Assembly: GCA_008690995.1 (NCBI GenBank)
Contig: VRMN01000001.1
Location: 3,224,001-3,288,000 of the forward strand
Direction: 5' to 3'
DNA from: Porphyridium purpureum
Taxonomy: Eukaryota; Rhodophyta; Bangiophyceae; Porphyridiales; Porphyridiaceae
Length of the DNA stretch: 64,000 nt
Program-made: the position numbers and the translations under genes
In this document: positions 10,006 through 19,851 of the stretch, piece after piece
How positions within the stretch are numbered: the stretch's first letter is position 1
Layout: each line of letters starts with the position of its first letter
The notes under the pieces: generated by a model
The model's input: only the letters and a program-made list of their open reading frames with translations
Database searches by the model: none
What the model was told of the DNA's origin: nothing

Positions 10006-11493
10006 ATGGACGCGCGCGTAGCCTGGTTGACAGGGAGCCTGGCGAAACAGCAGGCACGGATGGCAAGCCGGAAGCGCTACTGGGTTCACAGGCGCACGCG
10101 CGATTGTATGAACCAGCAAGGCCCCTCCTCGTGCTGGAGGACAGAGAAGTCGGACAGAGCCAGGCAGGAACAGGACGGTGCTAAACCTTTCCCGGAAAAA
10201 AGTGGGCGCTCGCGTGCACACGTTGAGCCGCACGACGTCCACTCTGAACTGGCAAGCATGGCTGTATATTACCCGGCCCTCTTGGCAGCAACATCAAACC
10301 AGCCCCACCTTCACCCGGATATGACCGGCTGGGCTCGTTGGCCTCAACCAACGACAGGTGGACTCGATAGCGTTGACATTTCTCCGGAAGTCAACTCTTG
10401 GCGTCTGACGAAGGATTCAAGGGGGAGCGCAAAACTACCATCAGCTGCGATCACGGAATCAGCGGAGAGGTTACCGGGCGTCGCTGAAATTCTTTCCACC
10501 AGCGAGGATGTGATTTTCGTGGAGAGTGGCTCTAGTCAGGGCACCGCCTTTTGGCACCAAGCGGCCAGCTGGAGCCCATCGGCAGCTGTGCGCAAGTCGT
10601 CCTATTTTGGTGCTGACCGCTCGTTGCATGAACAGGTACGCACGGAGCAAGGTTTGAGTTCGAAGGAGAGGGCGCTACCAGCGCCTCTTCAGCACGTAGG
10701 GTCAGCGCCTGCTGCGCAACCCTACTCGGAACGACGGCGGAATCCAGTCCCTCTGAAACCAGAGGAAGGGGCCCCAGGTCCCGGGGTATTATCAGACAGC
10801 CTGCCTTTGGGTTCCAGCCATCATCGTCAGCCACGTGGGCTTGCTTCCGCATCGCAGTCAGTGGGAAATCGTGAACCTTTGATTGTGCAGCTCCAGGAAC
10901 TACGGCACCAAGCACAGCCGTTGGTGCAAGAGTTCCAAAAATCCGACTCCCATTCGGGACTTGGTCAAAGCATGCATGGCATCCTCGAGGGCTTCGGTAG
11001 ATCCGGTTTGAATCCAGAAAGACCCTCTCCACAACAGACAAGTACCGGCAACAGCGGCTCTGCGGAGGCGGGCGCAGCTAGTCGGTCACTCCTTGGCAGA
11101 CGCCAATATTCACGGCGGCAGTATTGGACACCGGAAGAGGACGAGCTGCTCCGTACGCTCGTCGCCTCTTTGGGACCGACTGATTGGCCCAGCTTGTCCG
11201 CCAAGATGCCTGGTCGCTCGAGCAAGCAGTGTCGCGAGCGCTGGCTCAATCATTTGCAGCCATCTGCACACAAGAGCGCGTGGACAGCAGAGGAGGATGC
11301 ACTCATTGCGCAGCTGCACAGCCAGCACGGCAACAAGTGGCGATTAATTGCGCAATATGTGCCCGGGCGGTCTGACAATGATATCAAGAACAGGTTTCAC
11401 GTGACGCTGCGCCGCCTGAAGAAGGAGCAGCGAGGAGAGTTTTCAGACCTGGATAGCGCGTTCATGGCCGAAAAGCGATCATCGTTTCAGTAA
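10006..11493 (+). CDS. R2R3-MYB transcription factor, copy 1 of a tandem pair
   Basis: The C-terminal third holds two MYB repeats: R2 at about residues 374-422 (YWTPEEDELLRTLV, CRERWLNHL) and R3 at about 425-475 (SAWTAEEDALIAQLHSQHG, NKWRLIAQYVPGRSDNDIKN). The long N-terminal part is low-complexity, rich in Ser, Gln, Pro and Gly, as in many MYB activators. Placing the DNA-binding domain at the C-terminus is reversed from the usual plant R2R3 layout but is shared by the paralog at 13171. A short conserved patch (ERLPGVAEIL) matches REKLPSIAELL in the paralog. The start is uncertain: the frame opens at a GTG (9973), and ATGs follow at 10006, 10057 and 10258. I took the first ATG; 10258 is a reasonable alternative. 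MYB function is secure, targets unknown. Confidence 0.8.
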   Translation: MDARVAWLTGSLAKQQARMASRKRYWVHRRTRDCMNQQGPSSCWRTEKSDRARQEQDGAKPFPEKSGRSRAHVEPHDVHSELASMAVYYPALLAATSNQPHLHPDMTGWARWPQPTTGGLDSVDISPEVNSWRLTKDSRGSAKLPSAAITESAERLPGVAEILSTSEDVIFVESGSSQGTAFWHQAASWSPSAAVRKSSYFGADRSLHEQVRTEQGLSSKERALPAPLQHVGSAPAAQPYSERRRNPVPLKPEEGAPGPGVLSDSLPLGSSHHRQPRGLASASQSVGNREPLIVQLQELRHQAQPLVQEFQKSDSHSGLGQSMHGILEGFGRSGLNPERPSPQQTSTGNSGSAEAGAASRSLLGRRQYSRRQYWTPEEDELLRTLVASLGPTDWPSLSAKMPGRSSKQCRERWLNHLQPSAHKSAWTAEEDALIAQLHSQHGNKWRLIAQYVPGRSDNDIKNRFHVTLRRLKKEQRGEFSDLDSAFMAEKRSSFQ

Positions 11494-13170
11494 ATACATG
11501 TACATCAGATGGAATGTGGAAGTCGGCTACATGTTTCCGACTTGGGTGTGCTTTTGTCTAGATTCGCGTGCCGCGATGAACCACGTCGCCCGTGCGCTCC
11601 AGTCCCTGGTTTACTTCGTCTCAACAGCCTGCACAGGACAGGTTTGTGTCTTGCGCAGCTCGCGACGAGCCCGTCGTCACAGGCAACATCCGATATTCCT
11701 GGAAGGAGCAGGAGGCACGCCGTCACAACACCAGTAGACGATGACACAAGCAGCGAGTGCAACCCTGCATCGCACATGAATGAGTAACACCACCTTTTCA
11801 TCCATTCTCTGGGGTTCTGGCCACGCGACCAGGCTGCTTTCACGGCTGCGAGTCATGTGTGCGGAGGCGTTGCTCCGATGTAAACCGCGAGACATGTTGA
11901 GTCATTCTTGCCACCATGCTCGATACCCGTGCGTGGACAGAAAAGCGGAAGGGAGCGCGCACGGCCTGTAAGCTCGTTGCCTGTGTTTGCGAGGATTCTG
12001 GGCGGTTGCGAATGTCTGGCCGTTAAGCAACTGCACAGCTTGATCGCGTGCTCGCTCGCTTAGTGGGTGCACGAACATCATTGCATGTTGCGCGACGCCA
12101 CACCGATCCTCGAAACGTGCGGCAAACGCATTTGTTCATGCATTTGCTGTGCCTGGTCGATCCAACGAGCACGACACAGTCACAAAGCTCGAAGACTTCA
12201 AGAGTCAGAATCAGAACCTTTGATTTTCGCGGGAATCCTCTTGTTGTTGTGCGCAACTAGATAGTTGGGCGATGACCCTCAAAAGGGTGAGCGCAAAGGA
12301 ATGGTGTTTGCATCTGTTCATCGATACACCCCCCATCGTGCATTTGCGTCGGTGGGTGCAAACACACACACAAAAAGCGAACCTAAAAATAACCTTTAAA
12401 AACGCGCATGCCATCTTTTTATTGGATTGTGGTTTTGTGCGCGACGCGTGTAACAAAGATGCCATTGCGCGGATGGTGTGGTGGCATGTCACACGATTGC
12501 AACGCCGTTTTGACCACCCGCTGGCGCCAAGCGGTTGAGCGTGTCGGTAAGGTCGGGTGAGCGGGTGGGTGAGCACTAAGGGAATGAGCGTTGCCAGGAA
12601 TGAGCGAGGAATGGTCCCAAATGAGAACAAGCTCGATCACGGCTCGATCTGAGGGGAGCGACGCGAGAGATTCGAACCGCGGTTGGGTCCCCCTTCCCCC
12701 ATTCTCGTCACGTGTGCGCGTGCGGGTTTCCGTTGTTGCGCTGAAGGGGCTTTTCACCACACACAGATCCTCCTGACGTGTCATGTCCTTTGCGTGGTCT
12801 TCGAGTGTGCGAATGGACGACAGGGTGAATGGGTTTGGGGGGAGTGGCGAATTGGTGGAGCATGCCGCTTCCAAAGCCGCGAGAATTCTTTGGCCTGGAC
12901 GATGACCGCGACTGAAGGAACCACATGGCGGCAGTACAACAGGCAGTGGGTGAGCGGGGTAGCGCATGTATAAGGTGCACGCCGCCGGGAGCAACATGCG
13001 CATAAGAGGACGCGGCAACCGACAGCGTCGCGCAGGGGAAAAGGATCTGTAGCCAAAGCGAGACCCCGTCTAGACTGCAAGTACAAAGAGAAGCTCAGCG
13101 AGCTGGAAAAGTTCCATTTATCACAGGAGCGCGTGACAACACCGCAGGCGGCAAGAACAGAGCGAGCGAC
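11494..13170. other. Spacer between the tandem MYB genes
   Basis: About 1.7 kb. The first 30 bases after the stop of copy 1 resemble the sequence after copy 2. The rest carries only short frames. A T-arm-like word near 12669 was examined and rejected as a tRNA. Confidence 0.5.
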
Positions 13171-14451
13171 ATGTCTGTCGTTGGAGCAATTATGGATATA
13201 CATCGTTTTGAAGGCCCGCATCGATTTACCAATGCCAGTGAACAGGCGCAGCTGATGTCCACACCGCCACTGGTGAATGCGCGTTTGCCGTTAGAGGGCA
13301 CGTACATGGGGAGGGATAGTGCAAGCGCGTCACCGTGGTTCCACGCGGAGTGCCGTGGGCGTGTCGAAAGTGACTTTCCGCCTTCCGCCAGTCCGCAGCC
13401 ATGGTCAAAGTCCATGCTTGGAAGTTCAGTGTCACTGGTATCCGAGCCGTCTGAGCGACGGGAGAAGTTGCCGAGCATCGCTGAACTGCTGGTTGAAGGC
13501 GAGCACGTCAAGTCTGGGCTCCACGACTTTGACGGCAGCTCCGCACTTTTGCGGAACTCGTTCAAATCTGCTGACGCGCGCACGCAGTCATCACGAGCAA
13601 GTCGCAATGCACACGGGCTGCCGCACATGGAGCCCGTGTTGGCTACGACTGATCATTCGCGGCCCGTGCTCACACAACGAGCGGGTAGAGTACCCGTTAT
13701 TCGGGCTTCGACAGACGTGGCTGGGCACTTGGTTCTTCAGCGACGACAGGAATACGTTCCTGCTGTGCATGACCCTATCCTCAGCCCCCTACAGACATTT
13801 GGGCTTTACAGGCAGTCATTCGCGGCCGCGAATCATGGGCATGCGAGTTCTCCGGTACCACAGATGCAGGGACGTCAGGAACAGTACAGACAACATCCAA
13901 CACCGCCAGGACGTCAGCCATCGATGCATGGAGGCTTAGGATCGAACGTTACGCCTATCCAGCCACCTACCACGTCCGGCACGGCTTCGAGCAGATCGCC
14001 TCGTCACCAGGCAAGTTCTGAGAACAGCAGCTCCTGGGAGGCTGGTAAAGCACATCAGGCGTCCCATGCACGACGCCCTTACTCACGACGGCAATACTGG
14101 ACGCCGGAAGAGGACGAGATGCTGCGTGTGCTTGTGGATTCAATGGGACCGGCTGATTGGCCCAATTTGTCCGCGAAAATGTCGGGCCGTACCAGCAAGC
14201 AGTGCCGCGAGCGCTGGTTAAACCACTTGCAGCCATCTACACACAAAAGCGCGTGGACAGCAGGGGAGGACGCACTGCTTGCGATAATGCACAGTCAACA
14301 CGGCAACAAATGGCGACTAATCTCGCAGCACATGCCAGGGCGGTCTGATAATGATATCAAGAATAGGTTCCATGTGACTCTACGTCGTCTGCACAGGCTG
14401 CAGCGAGCCGAAGTCTTAGACACAGAAAGCGCTTTTACGGCCGGAAACTGA
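13171..14451 (+). CDS. R2R3-MYB transcription factor, copy 2 of a tandem pair
   Basis: This 426-residue protein starts at a clean ATG (13171). Its C-terminal R2R3 region starts at about residue 307 (YWTPEEDEMLRVLVDSMGPADW, KQCRERWLNHLQPS, then SAWTAGEDALLAIMHSQHG and NDIKNRFHVTLRRL). It is nearly identical in sequence to the MYB region of the gene at 10006. The N-terminal 300 residues have diverged strongly apart from REKLPSIAELL, so the DNA-binding domain is under much stronger constraint than the rest. In the R3 repeat the usual acidic pair EED is GED. The DNA similarity to copy 1 continues past this copy's stop codon, so the two copies end in different ways. A nuclear DNA-binding regulator is a firm call. 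Confidence 0.9.
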   Translation: MSVVGAIMDIHRFEGPHRFTNASEQAQLMSTPPLVNARLPLEGTYMGRDSASASPWFHAECRGRVESDFPPSASPQPWSKSMLGSSVSLVSEPSERREKLPSIAELLVEGEHVKSGLHDFDGSSALLRNSFKSADARTQSSRASRNAHGLPHMEPVLATTDHSRPVLTQRAGRVPVIRASTDVAGHLVLQRRQEYVPAVHDPILSPLQTFGLYRQSFAAANHGHASSPVPQMQGRQEQYRQHPTPPGRQPSMHGGLGSNVTPIQPPTTSGTASSRSPRHQASSENSSSWEAGKAHQASHARRPYSRRQYWTPEEDEMLRVLVDSMGPADWPNLSAKMSGRTSKQCRERWLNHLQPSTHKSAWTAGEDALLAIMHSQHGNKWRLISQHMPGRSDNDIKNRFHVTLRRLHRLQRAEVLDTESAFTAGN

Positions 14452-15208
14452 TCGTCGTCTCAGTAAATAGATGTACAGCAGATGAACGAGACCGTCCATT
14501 AGTTTGCCCACTCGGATCAAGTGCGACTTGGGAAAGGAACAGAGCCAGTTACAACGCCTTACAAGGCCTCTACCTGAACGCCCTCAACTTTGCTTTGATG
14601 TTTGTGCTTCGATGGGCCCTCCCTCTGTCCGCGTCGATTTACGGTGTACGGATATCTTACCCCAGGAAAGCACATCTGCTTTATTTTGGATTCCTTGAAA
14701 TGGTCGGGATATTTACACGAAGCAACACGCAGCGAAAAAGTTAGCACCACCAACTTTTCGCACCCCAAAGCAGCGCGCGCATGCCCTGATAGAAGACTCC
14801 GCGCACGCCGATCAAAATTCTTGAATACTTCTAACACACCTGACGACATGAGGAAAGCGTCGCGTGCAACGTGAGACCTCAAACAACGGAGCCACGGTAG
14901 ACAGAAACCGCCCCGAGCGCGCTCACCTGCGAAAAATAACAGTGCTCTTCAAGATATTGCGGGCAGCAGCGCACGGAACAGAATCTGCCGATTCGAAAGA
15001 CAAAGCACGCCAAACGCAAATATGTCCGAGCTCTCTCAGAATGCCGCCGTCGATATAAATATATTGATCAGACTCCTGCAAATGCCTTGCCCACTGGAAG
15101 ACAGCAAACCGGAGGGGAAAACATTTCCTAAATCCTATCCAGCTCTCAACCCCACGCAGCTTGGCCATGACGCAGCCAAAGAAGTGGCCGTGTCCAACGA
15201 AAACAGAC
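14452..15208. other. Convergent intergenic region
   Basis: About 750 bases between MYB copy 2 and the TraB-family gene. A TATA-like AT-rich word (GATATAAATATATTG) lies at about 15052-15066, but no convincing gene follows it. The first 30 bases are shared with the 3' flank of MYB copy 1. Confidence 0.45.
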
Positions 15209-16324
15209 TTACGCATTGCGCTCAAGACCCCTCAATATGCCATTCACATGTAACAAGCCAACCACGGCGACAACAACGACTGTTGTCTGTTCATCGCCTG
15301 CATTCTTCCGCCTCAATTCGACCGCTTCACGAATTGAGTTCTGTAGCACTTCATCTCTGCGCAGAACAATCTCCTCGAAGAAACGGATTGTGCATGCGAG
15401 GAGCACAAGAAAGCTGAACAAAGACATACCATCCGCTAGCCATTCCGGAATGTTTAAATTCGCCAAGTCTCCAGAAACACCAGAAGGCGCCTGACCGCCT
15501 GCGCTTGCCAGTGCTACCAGAGCATTCTGTTCGGCTGCTTCCAGGAGAGAGTTGAAAATGGCTAGTGTAAGGGACGAGATAAGAAAGGCGGGTGCAAGCA
15601 GGCCAACTAGATCCTTCAAATAAGCACCGCTTAAAAGAACGCGCCACACATTCACGCCATTCGGCGGAGCACGTGCAAAAAGTGTTGCCAAGACTCGACG
15701 CGCAACCTGACTGGACGTTCGTAGCAATGAGCGCGGACGAAGTGACTCGTACAGATTACGAATCGTCGCGGACGCCGGAGCGTCACCACAGACAAGTGGA
15801 ATTCCCTGCAGCTCCGCTTCCTCTGAAGCCACAAGAAATTCACTACCGGGCCTGGCACCGAGGCGCGCCTGCAGGGTGTAAATTGACGTCAGCCCGACAG
15901 CAAGAGCCGCTGGACCCGTTCCCCCATACTTGTCGCGCAGCTTTGCCAGTCGCTCATCCCATGGACGATCGTCGCGGTGGGGCGACTTGGATTCTTCTTC
16001 GGCCTTCCGCTTCATCATCTGGACGAGCCGGTCCTGACACAGCTCCACGAGCACACACGAAGGACGCGACGCGCGAATCATGTTTCGAACATCGCTGGCG
16101 GACGTCGCGGAGCCATGGATCGTCCCCACAATATAGACGTCGAGCTTTCTCTGCTCGTCGTGGAAGCGAGCGACCGCAGGAGACTGATACGGCTGGTGCT
16201 CCAGAGGCGGTTCGGCAGCGTCTGCCACTTGGTGCTTCATGCATACCCCGCGGTGCCAGCACGGTTCGCGGAGCGCAGGACGCGGACGCCGCAGCAGAGG
16301 ATGAACTACCACGAACGAAGCCAT
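15209..16324 (-). CDS. TraB/PrgY-family membrane protein
   Basis: The protein has 371 residues from ATG 16324; upstream in frame there is only a TTG. After a basic, hydroxylated N-terminus that could serve as an organelle-targeting peptide comes VYIVGTIHGSATSASDV (about residues 59-75), then RPSCVLVELCQDRL: the GTxH and ExCxxR motifs of TraB/PrgY/GumN proteins. A second conserved element, VGLLHVNGI, sits at the end of the protein. Between them are two or three hydrophobic stretches (VGLLAPAFLISSLTLAIF; MSLFSFLVLLACTI), giving a membrane-anchored protein. In plants and animals TraB-domain proteins sit on mitochondrial outer membranes or act as metalloproteases; which applies here cannot be judged. 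Confidence 0.8.
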   Translation of the reverse strand: MASFVVVHPLLRRPRPALREPCWHRGVCMKHQVADAAEPPLEHQPYQSPAVARFHDEQRKLDVYIVGTIHGSATSASDVRNMIRASRPSCVLVELCQDRLVQMMKRKAEEESKSPHRDDRPWDERLAKLRDKYGGTGPAALAVGLTSIYTLQARLGARPGSEFLVASEEAELQGIPLVCGDAPASATIRNLYESLRPRSLLRTSSQVARRVLATLFARAPPNGVNVWRVLLSGAYLKDLVGLLAPAFLISSLTLAIFNSLLEAAEQNALVALASAGGQAPSGVSGDLANLNIPEWLADGMSLFSFLVLLACTIRFFEEIVLRRDEVLQNSIREAVELRRKNAGDEQTTVVVVAVVGLLHVNGILRGLERNA

Positions 16325-16694
16325 CTTTCCAGTCACGGCCAAGCCGGCAGATCACCAACGGGCCAAAACGACGAGTTTTACGGAAAAAGACCTTCGCGAG
16401 CTATCGGGACAGCTCTCTGTTTTGAGGTTGACCGATCTTCGTAAATACAGCGGGGGTGTGCCTGACAAAGAGAGTACGAAAACGACGATCCACACAAACT
16501 GCCTAAGAAAGCGCCCGTGTATTTAGATTTATCATTCTATAAATCTCGCAGGACCACAAGACGAGCCTGCCTAGAGGTCTCGTCCATTCGGGATCTCCGC
16601 ACGTGCGCGCTTGCGCTCCCGAGCAGAAGCGCCAACATGACCATAAATAGAACGTGCAAGAGCACGCTCTTCTTGGACATTAAACTCGCTCAGC
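16325..16694. other. Short intergenic region with AT-rich words
   Basis: About 370 bases between two minus-strand genes. It should contain the TraB promoter and the 3' end of the next gene. CTATAAATC at about 16539 and CATAAATAG at about 16641 are TATA-like on the plus strand, but no plus-strand gene follows. Confidence 0.35.
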
Positions 16695-17585
16695 CTAAGA
16701 CACGGCCGCAACACGCTCGGACGGCTTTGAAGAGGTCGACAAGGAAGTTGCAGGAGAGGTTGCCGGCGAAGCGTTGGGACGCTTGTGGCGCGGCACGTAC
16801 CGGCGGTCCTGGTACTCGTCGAGCCACGTTTTCTTCACAAGATCTGGTGTATAATTGCACTTCAAGTACGCGTGCACATGCAATCGGTTCCTGGGTTGGG
16901 CGTGGGGCTCCACGGGCTCGGCAGAAACCGGGCTTTCAGCGCCGTCATCCACATCCACAGGGATTACCTTGCGCGTGTAGTTCACGCCAATGTTCTCGAG
17001 CTCGTCCAGCTTGGCGAGCTCTCCGTCGTCCACAATATACACTTCGCCTTTAACTTTCTGGCCTTTTCCCTGCATGTTCAGCAGGTACGGCGAAAACCAA
17101 GGCCCGCCAACAACAAGAGGGTACTGCTGCACCGTCCGGAACTCGCCCACAAACATGGCATTGCTAAGCAGGTGCGAGTTTGGAAACGAACGCTTCAGCG
17201 TTCCATAGACAAACACCAGGTGCCACGATCCGCTCGCCTGGTTCAGGCAACGAACGAGTTCATTCATCAATTCAGAGGTGCCGTCCGCGTGCAAGATGCC
17301 GGTAGCCATTGTTGACGGATGAGCAACCTTCGCCACGCCGACCGCAGCGCTTGCAACGGAGTGACCATTGACGTCCGCCGGTTTCTTCTTCGTGTCCGTA
17401 TGCATCTGGGCCGCGCACGATAGCGACACCGAGCCGAGCGGACGCTGGTGGAGATGCGCACCCACGTACTGCCCCGTGGCAGACGTGCGACCTCCCGCTC
17501 CGCACGGAGCCGAGCGCGGGCTCGCTCTTCCGGTCGAGGCGAGGACCGCGCCGACGTGTACTACCGGTGCCGCTCCAGAAATCAT
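16695..17585 (-). CDS. Gamma-glutamylamine cyclotransferase-like (AIG2/GGCT fold) protein
   Basis: The 296-residue protein has a long N-terminal extension (about 115 residues, rich in Ser, Arg, Ala and Gly), then the GGCT fold: HLVFVYGTLKRSFPNSHLL (about residues 120-138), VGGPWFSPYLL and KVKGEVYIVDDGELAKLDELENIGVNYTR. YGTLK is the glycine-loop signature and the Glu in LDELE matches the position of the catalytic acid in the GGACT/AIG2 family. Members release 5-oxoproline from gamma-glutamyl compounds. The C-terminus adds a low-complexity Ser/Pro tail. The frame begins at a GTG (17666); I chose the ATG at 17585. The extension could be a plastid transit peptide. Confidence 0.75.
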   Translation of the reverse strand: MISGAAPVVHVGAVLASTGRASPRSAPCGAGGRTSATGQYVGAHLHQRPLGSVSLSCAAQMHTDTKKKPADVNGHSVASAAVGVAKVAHPSTMATGILHADGTSELMNELVRCLNQASGSWHLVFVYGTLKRSFPNSHLLSNAMFVGEFRTVQQYPLVVGGPWFSPYLLNMQGKGQKVKGEVYIVDDGELAKLDELENIGVNYTRKVIPVDVDDGAESPVSAEPVEPHAQPRNRLHVHAYLKCNYTPDLVKKTWLDEYQDRRYVPRHKRPNASPATSPATSLSTSSKPSERVAAVS

Positions 17586-18200
17586 TCTTTGGCACGAAAA
17601 ACCCTGAACCCGATTCTCAAGCAGGAAACTAAAAGCCCAACGCACACCACGTGCGATACTCAACACCGTCTCAAGAAAGCGTGCGAGCCGTGATCTTTCC
17701 GCGTTTCCGGAATGAGTCGTTCCTCTTGATAAGCATCTAATACTTCAGCAACCTATTGCGCGTTGCTGCTCATCCCACGCCGGACCGTGTGCGCCTCTCT
17801 CCACTTCACCTAACCCGCGCTGTCCGATATCTAGACCATCCAGACGAATCGTCGTCCTTACTCCCACCCGCCTGTTCCCCTGTTTGTAGTACGCTCCGCT
17901 ACTTAACCCACCGAGCCTTTTAATAGCTGTTGCGGCTGCCGCTGCCACCCGTCTGCTTTTTCTATCAAAACAGCCCTGCGCAATCACAAACACGCACGCT
18001 CACCACCAGACGCTCGCGCGCTCTTCCCGCCCAGCCTTTTCTTGTTAATTCAGGAAAACGAGGTGTACACTAAGACTTGATGGGGGTACAGCCGTTAATA
18101 CAAAAAACCCGCCGAGTGATTCACCACGTCAGCGCGTATTCCCTCGAACGCACTGTACCGTGTCGCTCCTCCCACACGTCGCAGATTCTACTCAACATAC
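17586..18200. other. Intergenic region upstream of the permuted tRNA
   Basis: About 600 bases with no supported open frame. A CACTGTACCG word is at 18151-18160. A U5-loop-like string near 17914 was considered and rejected. Confidence 0.4.
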
Positions 18201-18203
18201 AAC

Positions 18204-18211
18204 TATATAAA
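18204..18211 (+). promoter_or_regulatory. TATA element of the permuted tRNA gene
   Basis: TATATAAA lies about 40 bases before the first tRNA segment at 18250, a spacing suited to a Pol III TATA-box. It is the best TATA match in this intergenic region. Confidence 0.5.
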
Positions 18212-18249
18212 CGCTATTTTTTCCCTTCCACAAACAAATTTCACGGAGG

Positions 18250-18355
18250 AACGGTCGGCCGCAGTTCGATCCTTGCAGAAGGGGAGTTTCTGCGTATGGG
18301 CATAGAATCGTTTGATTACGCCCGTATGGCTTAGTGGTAGAGTTACCGTTTCGTA
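18250..18355 (+). tRNA. Permuted tRNA-Thr(CGU) with an extra insert in the T-loop
   Basis: The 3' half of the tRNA lies before the 5' half. The 3' half (18250-18302) has position 38, anticodon-stem strand ACGGT, variable loop CGGC, T-stem CGCAG, T-loop TTCGATC, an 18-base insert (18272-18289), T-stem CTGCG, acceptor strand TATGGGC and discriminator A. A 17-base spacer (18303-18319) follows. The 5' half (18320-18355) has acceptor strand GCCCGTA, TG, D-arm GCTTAGTGGTAGAGT, T, anticodon-stem strand ACCGT and loop TTCGTA with anticodon CGT. Seven acceptor pairs form (one G-U), five anticodon pairs and five T-stem pairs once the insert is removed. The mature tRNA would be 71 nt. CGT reads ACG, threonine; GC at the 5' end and TATGGC fit tRNA-Thr. 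The insert boundary may shift by a few bases. A T5 run follows at 18367-18371. Confidence 0.88.
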
Positions 18356-18366
18356 CCTGAGAACTC

Positions 18367-18371
18367 TTTTT
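18367..18371 (+). terminator. Pol III oligo-T terminator of the permuted tRNA
   Basis: Five T residues follow 11 bases after the end of the 5' half, as expected for Pol III termination. Confidence 0.6.
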
Positions 18372-19851
18372 GCCGGTTGGAAAACATCACTGATCATGTC
18401 TCAATAATTCGCGAGACGATCTCCAACATGGCTCCGTAGCGACAAGCAAAATTGCATGCAGCGCAACTCGCTCCGTACAATGTGCTACGTTTCGCGGGCC
18501 GCGGCCTAACACTACAAAACTCAGTTTGTCTCTCACAGTCTGCGCGCGGGCGCTGCGATGCGACTGCAGATATGGTCTGCGACCGCGCACTGGGGGCGAA
18601 TTCAGCTAGGCCACGCGAGCTCAGCGCATATTCAAAATTTCGGTCCCCCCCAAGGCCAAGCTGTCACATGTCTTCAGGCCCATTCAGAATTGATTCTTGG
18701 TAGGGCCTGCTTGTGCAGTGTTTACTAGGTGGGCGTTGCGCATTTTGGACCAGCGGCATAAACAGGCGCAACCCGCGCGCACTGTCGAAAGAAAGAAAGA
18801 TGATGCTCGGAAGCCTTGTGTTCCTCGTGGCCAACCGCGGTCCGCGCTGTTAAATGAATGTTTCTTGCTCTCGTCTGCAAGGACCCTAGATCCTTGAAGC
18901 CTCGTCATGACCCCGCTGGCTGTTGCTGAGAAGAGCATACACACAGAATGCGAAAGCAAGGAATACTGAGCATCTGCTTGTCGTGTGTGCTCATTCCGCT
19001 ACCAAAGCAGTGGATGGCGATAAATGCTTTTGGACACACTGCAGCACGCCTGTTCGGAAGAGTAAGAGCCATGAGGGTGCGAAATGGACACAAAAAGTCG
19101 ACCATGGCATCGAGGAACCTTTCAGAAACCCCAAGCATGTTCGTTTACCTCCCGATTTGCCCCACTACTGACAGTCGGCATTAGTGTCCTGCCCCGCTGA
19201 TCTACCGAATTTGCATCTGCGCCGCCCATTCCATAGCGCGCGTGTCCTGACAGAGTCTGCGCATCTCGCCCAACTCTCTCTCGGCAGCCGCACAGCACGC
19301 GCCACAAGCCCGGCTTGGCCACTCGCACAGCGACTCCTGCTTGTTGCCATACCCGTCGCGCGCGATGAAGCGCGTCGTGCTTGTTCTTCCAGCTGACATC
19401 CGGATACGCTAGAAGCCTGTCGATGTTCGCATACGCCTTATACTGGTCCATACGCATGGCGCTCTGATTCCGTGAAGCTCCATGCCACGCACGCGGCGGT
19501 CACACCGACTCCATAAGTACACCGACCGGCACTGAACACCCATCTAGTAAACCACGAGCGTTTCACGAGACAAACACGGTGCGATTTAGCGTGCTGCTTC
19601 GTTTTGGTGCCGCGTCTGGCTCGAGACGCCGAACGTGCGACGCGTCGGTTTGCCAGCGGCTGCAAGCGGTGATGGCAGACGGAGACGCACATGTAAAAAG
19701 CGCATTCGCAGCTGCTTAAAGCAGCCATGGACGCAGCGTCTGCAGCCGCGCGTGGCAGTTCGGCTCTCCAAGTACATCGGCACGCGGTGAGAGCGACGCG
19801 CAGAAAGACCGGACAAGCGGCACAAATCCTGCAGCGGCACAGGCGGCAAGC
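18372..19851. other. Intergenic region without a supported gene
   Basis: About 1.5 kb. Only short frames on both strands without recognisable motifs; no further tRNA arms were found. Confidence 0.45.

Noticed and set aside
12665-12690. GATTCGAACCGCGG, a tRNA T-arm-like word on the minus strand
   Set aside because: No matching acceptor stem, D-arm or anticodon arm was found on either side, in normal or permuted order, and the T-stem would be mismatched.
17908-17935. GAGCCTTTTAATAGC, resembling the U5 snRNA loop
   Set aside because: The invariant GCCTTTTAC/T loop is not matched exactly and no supporting long stem or Sm site is apparent.
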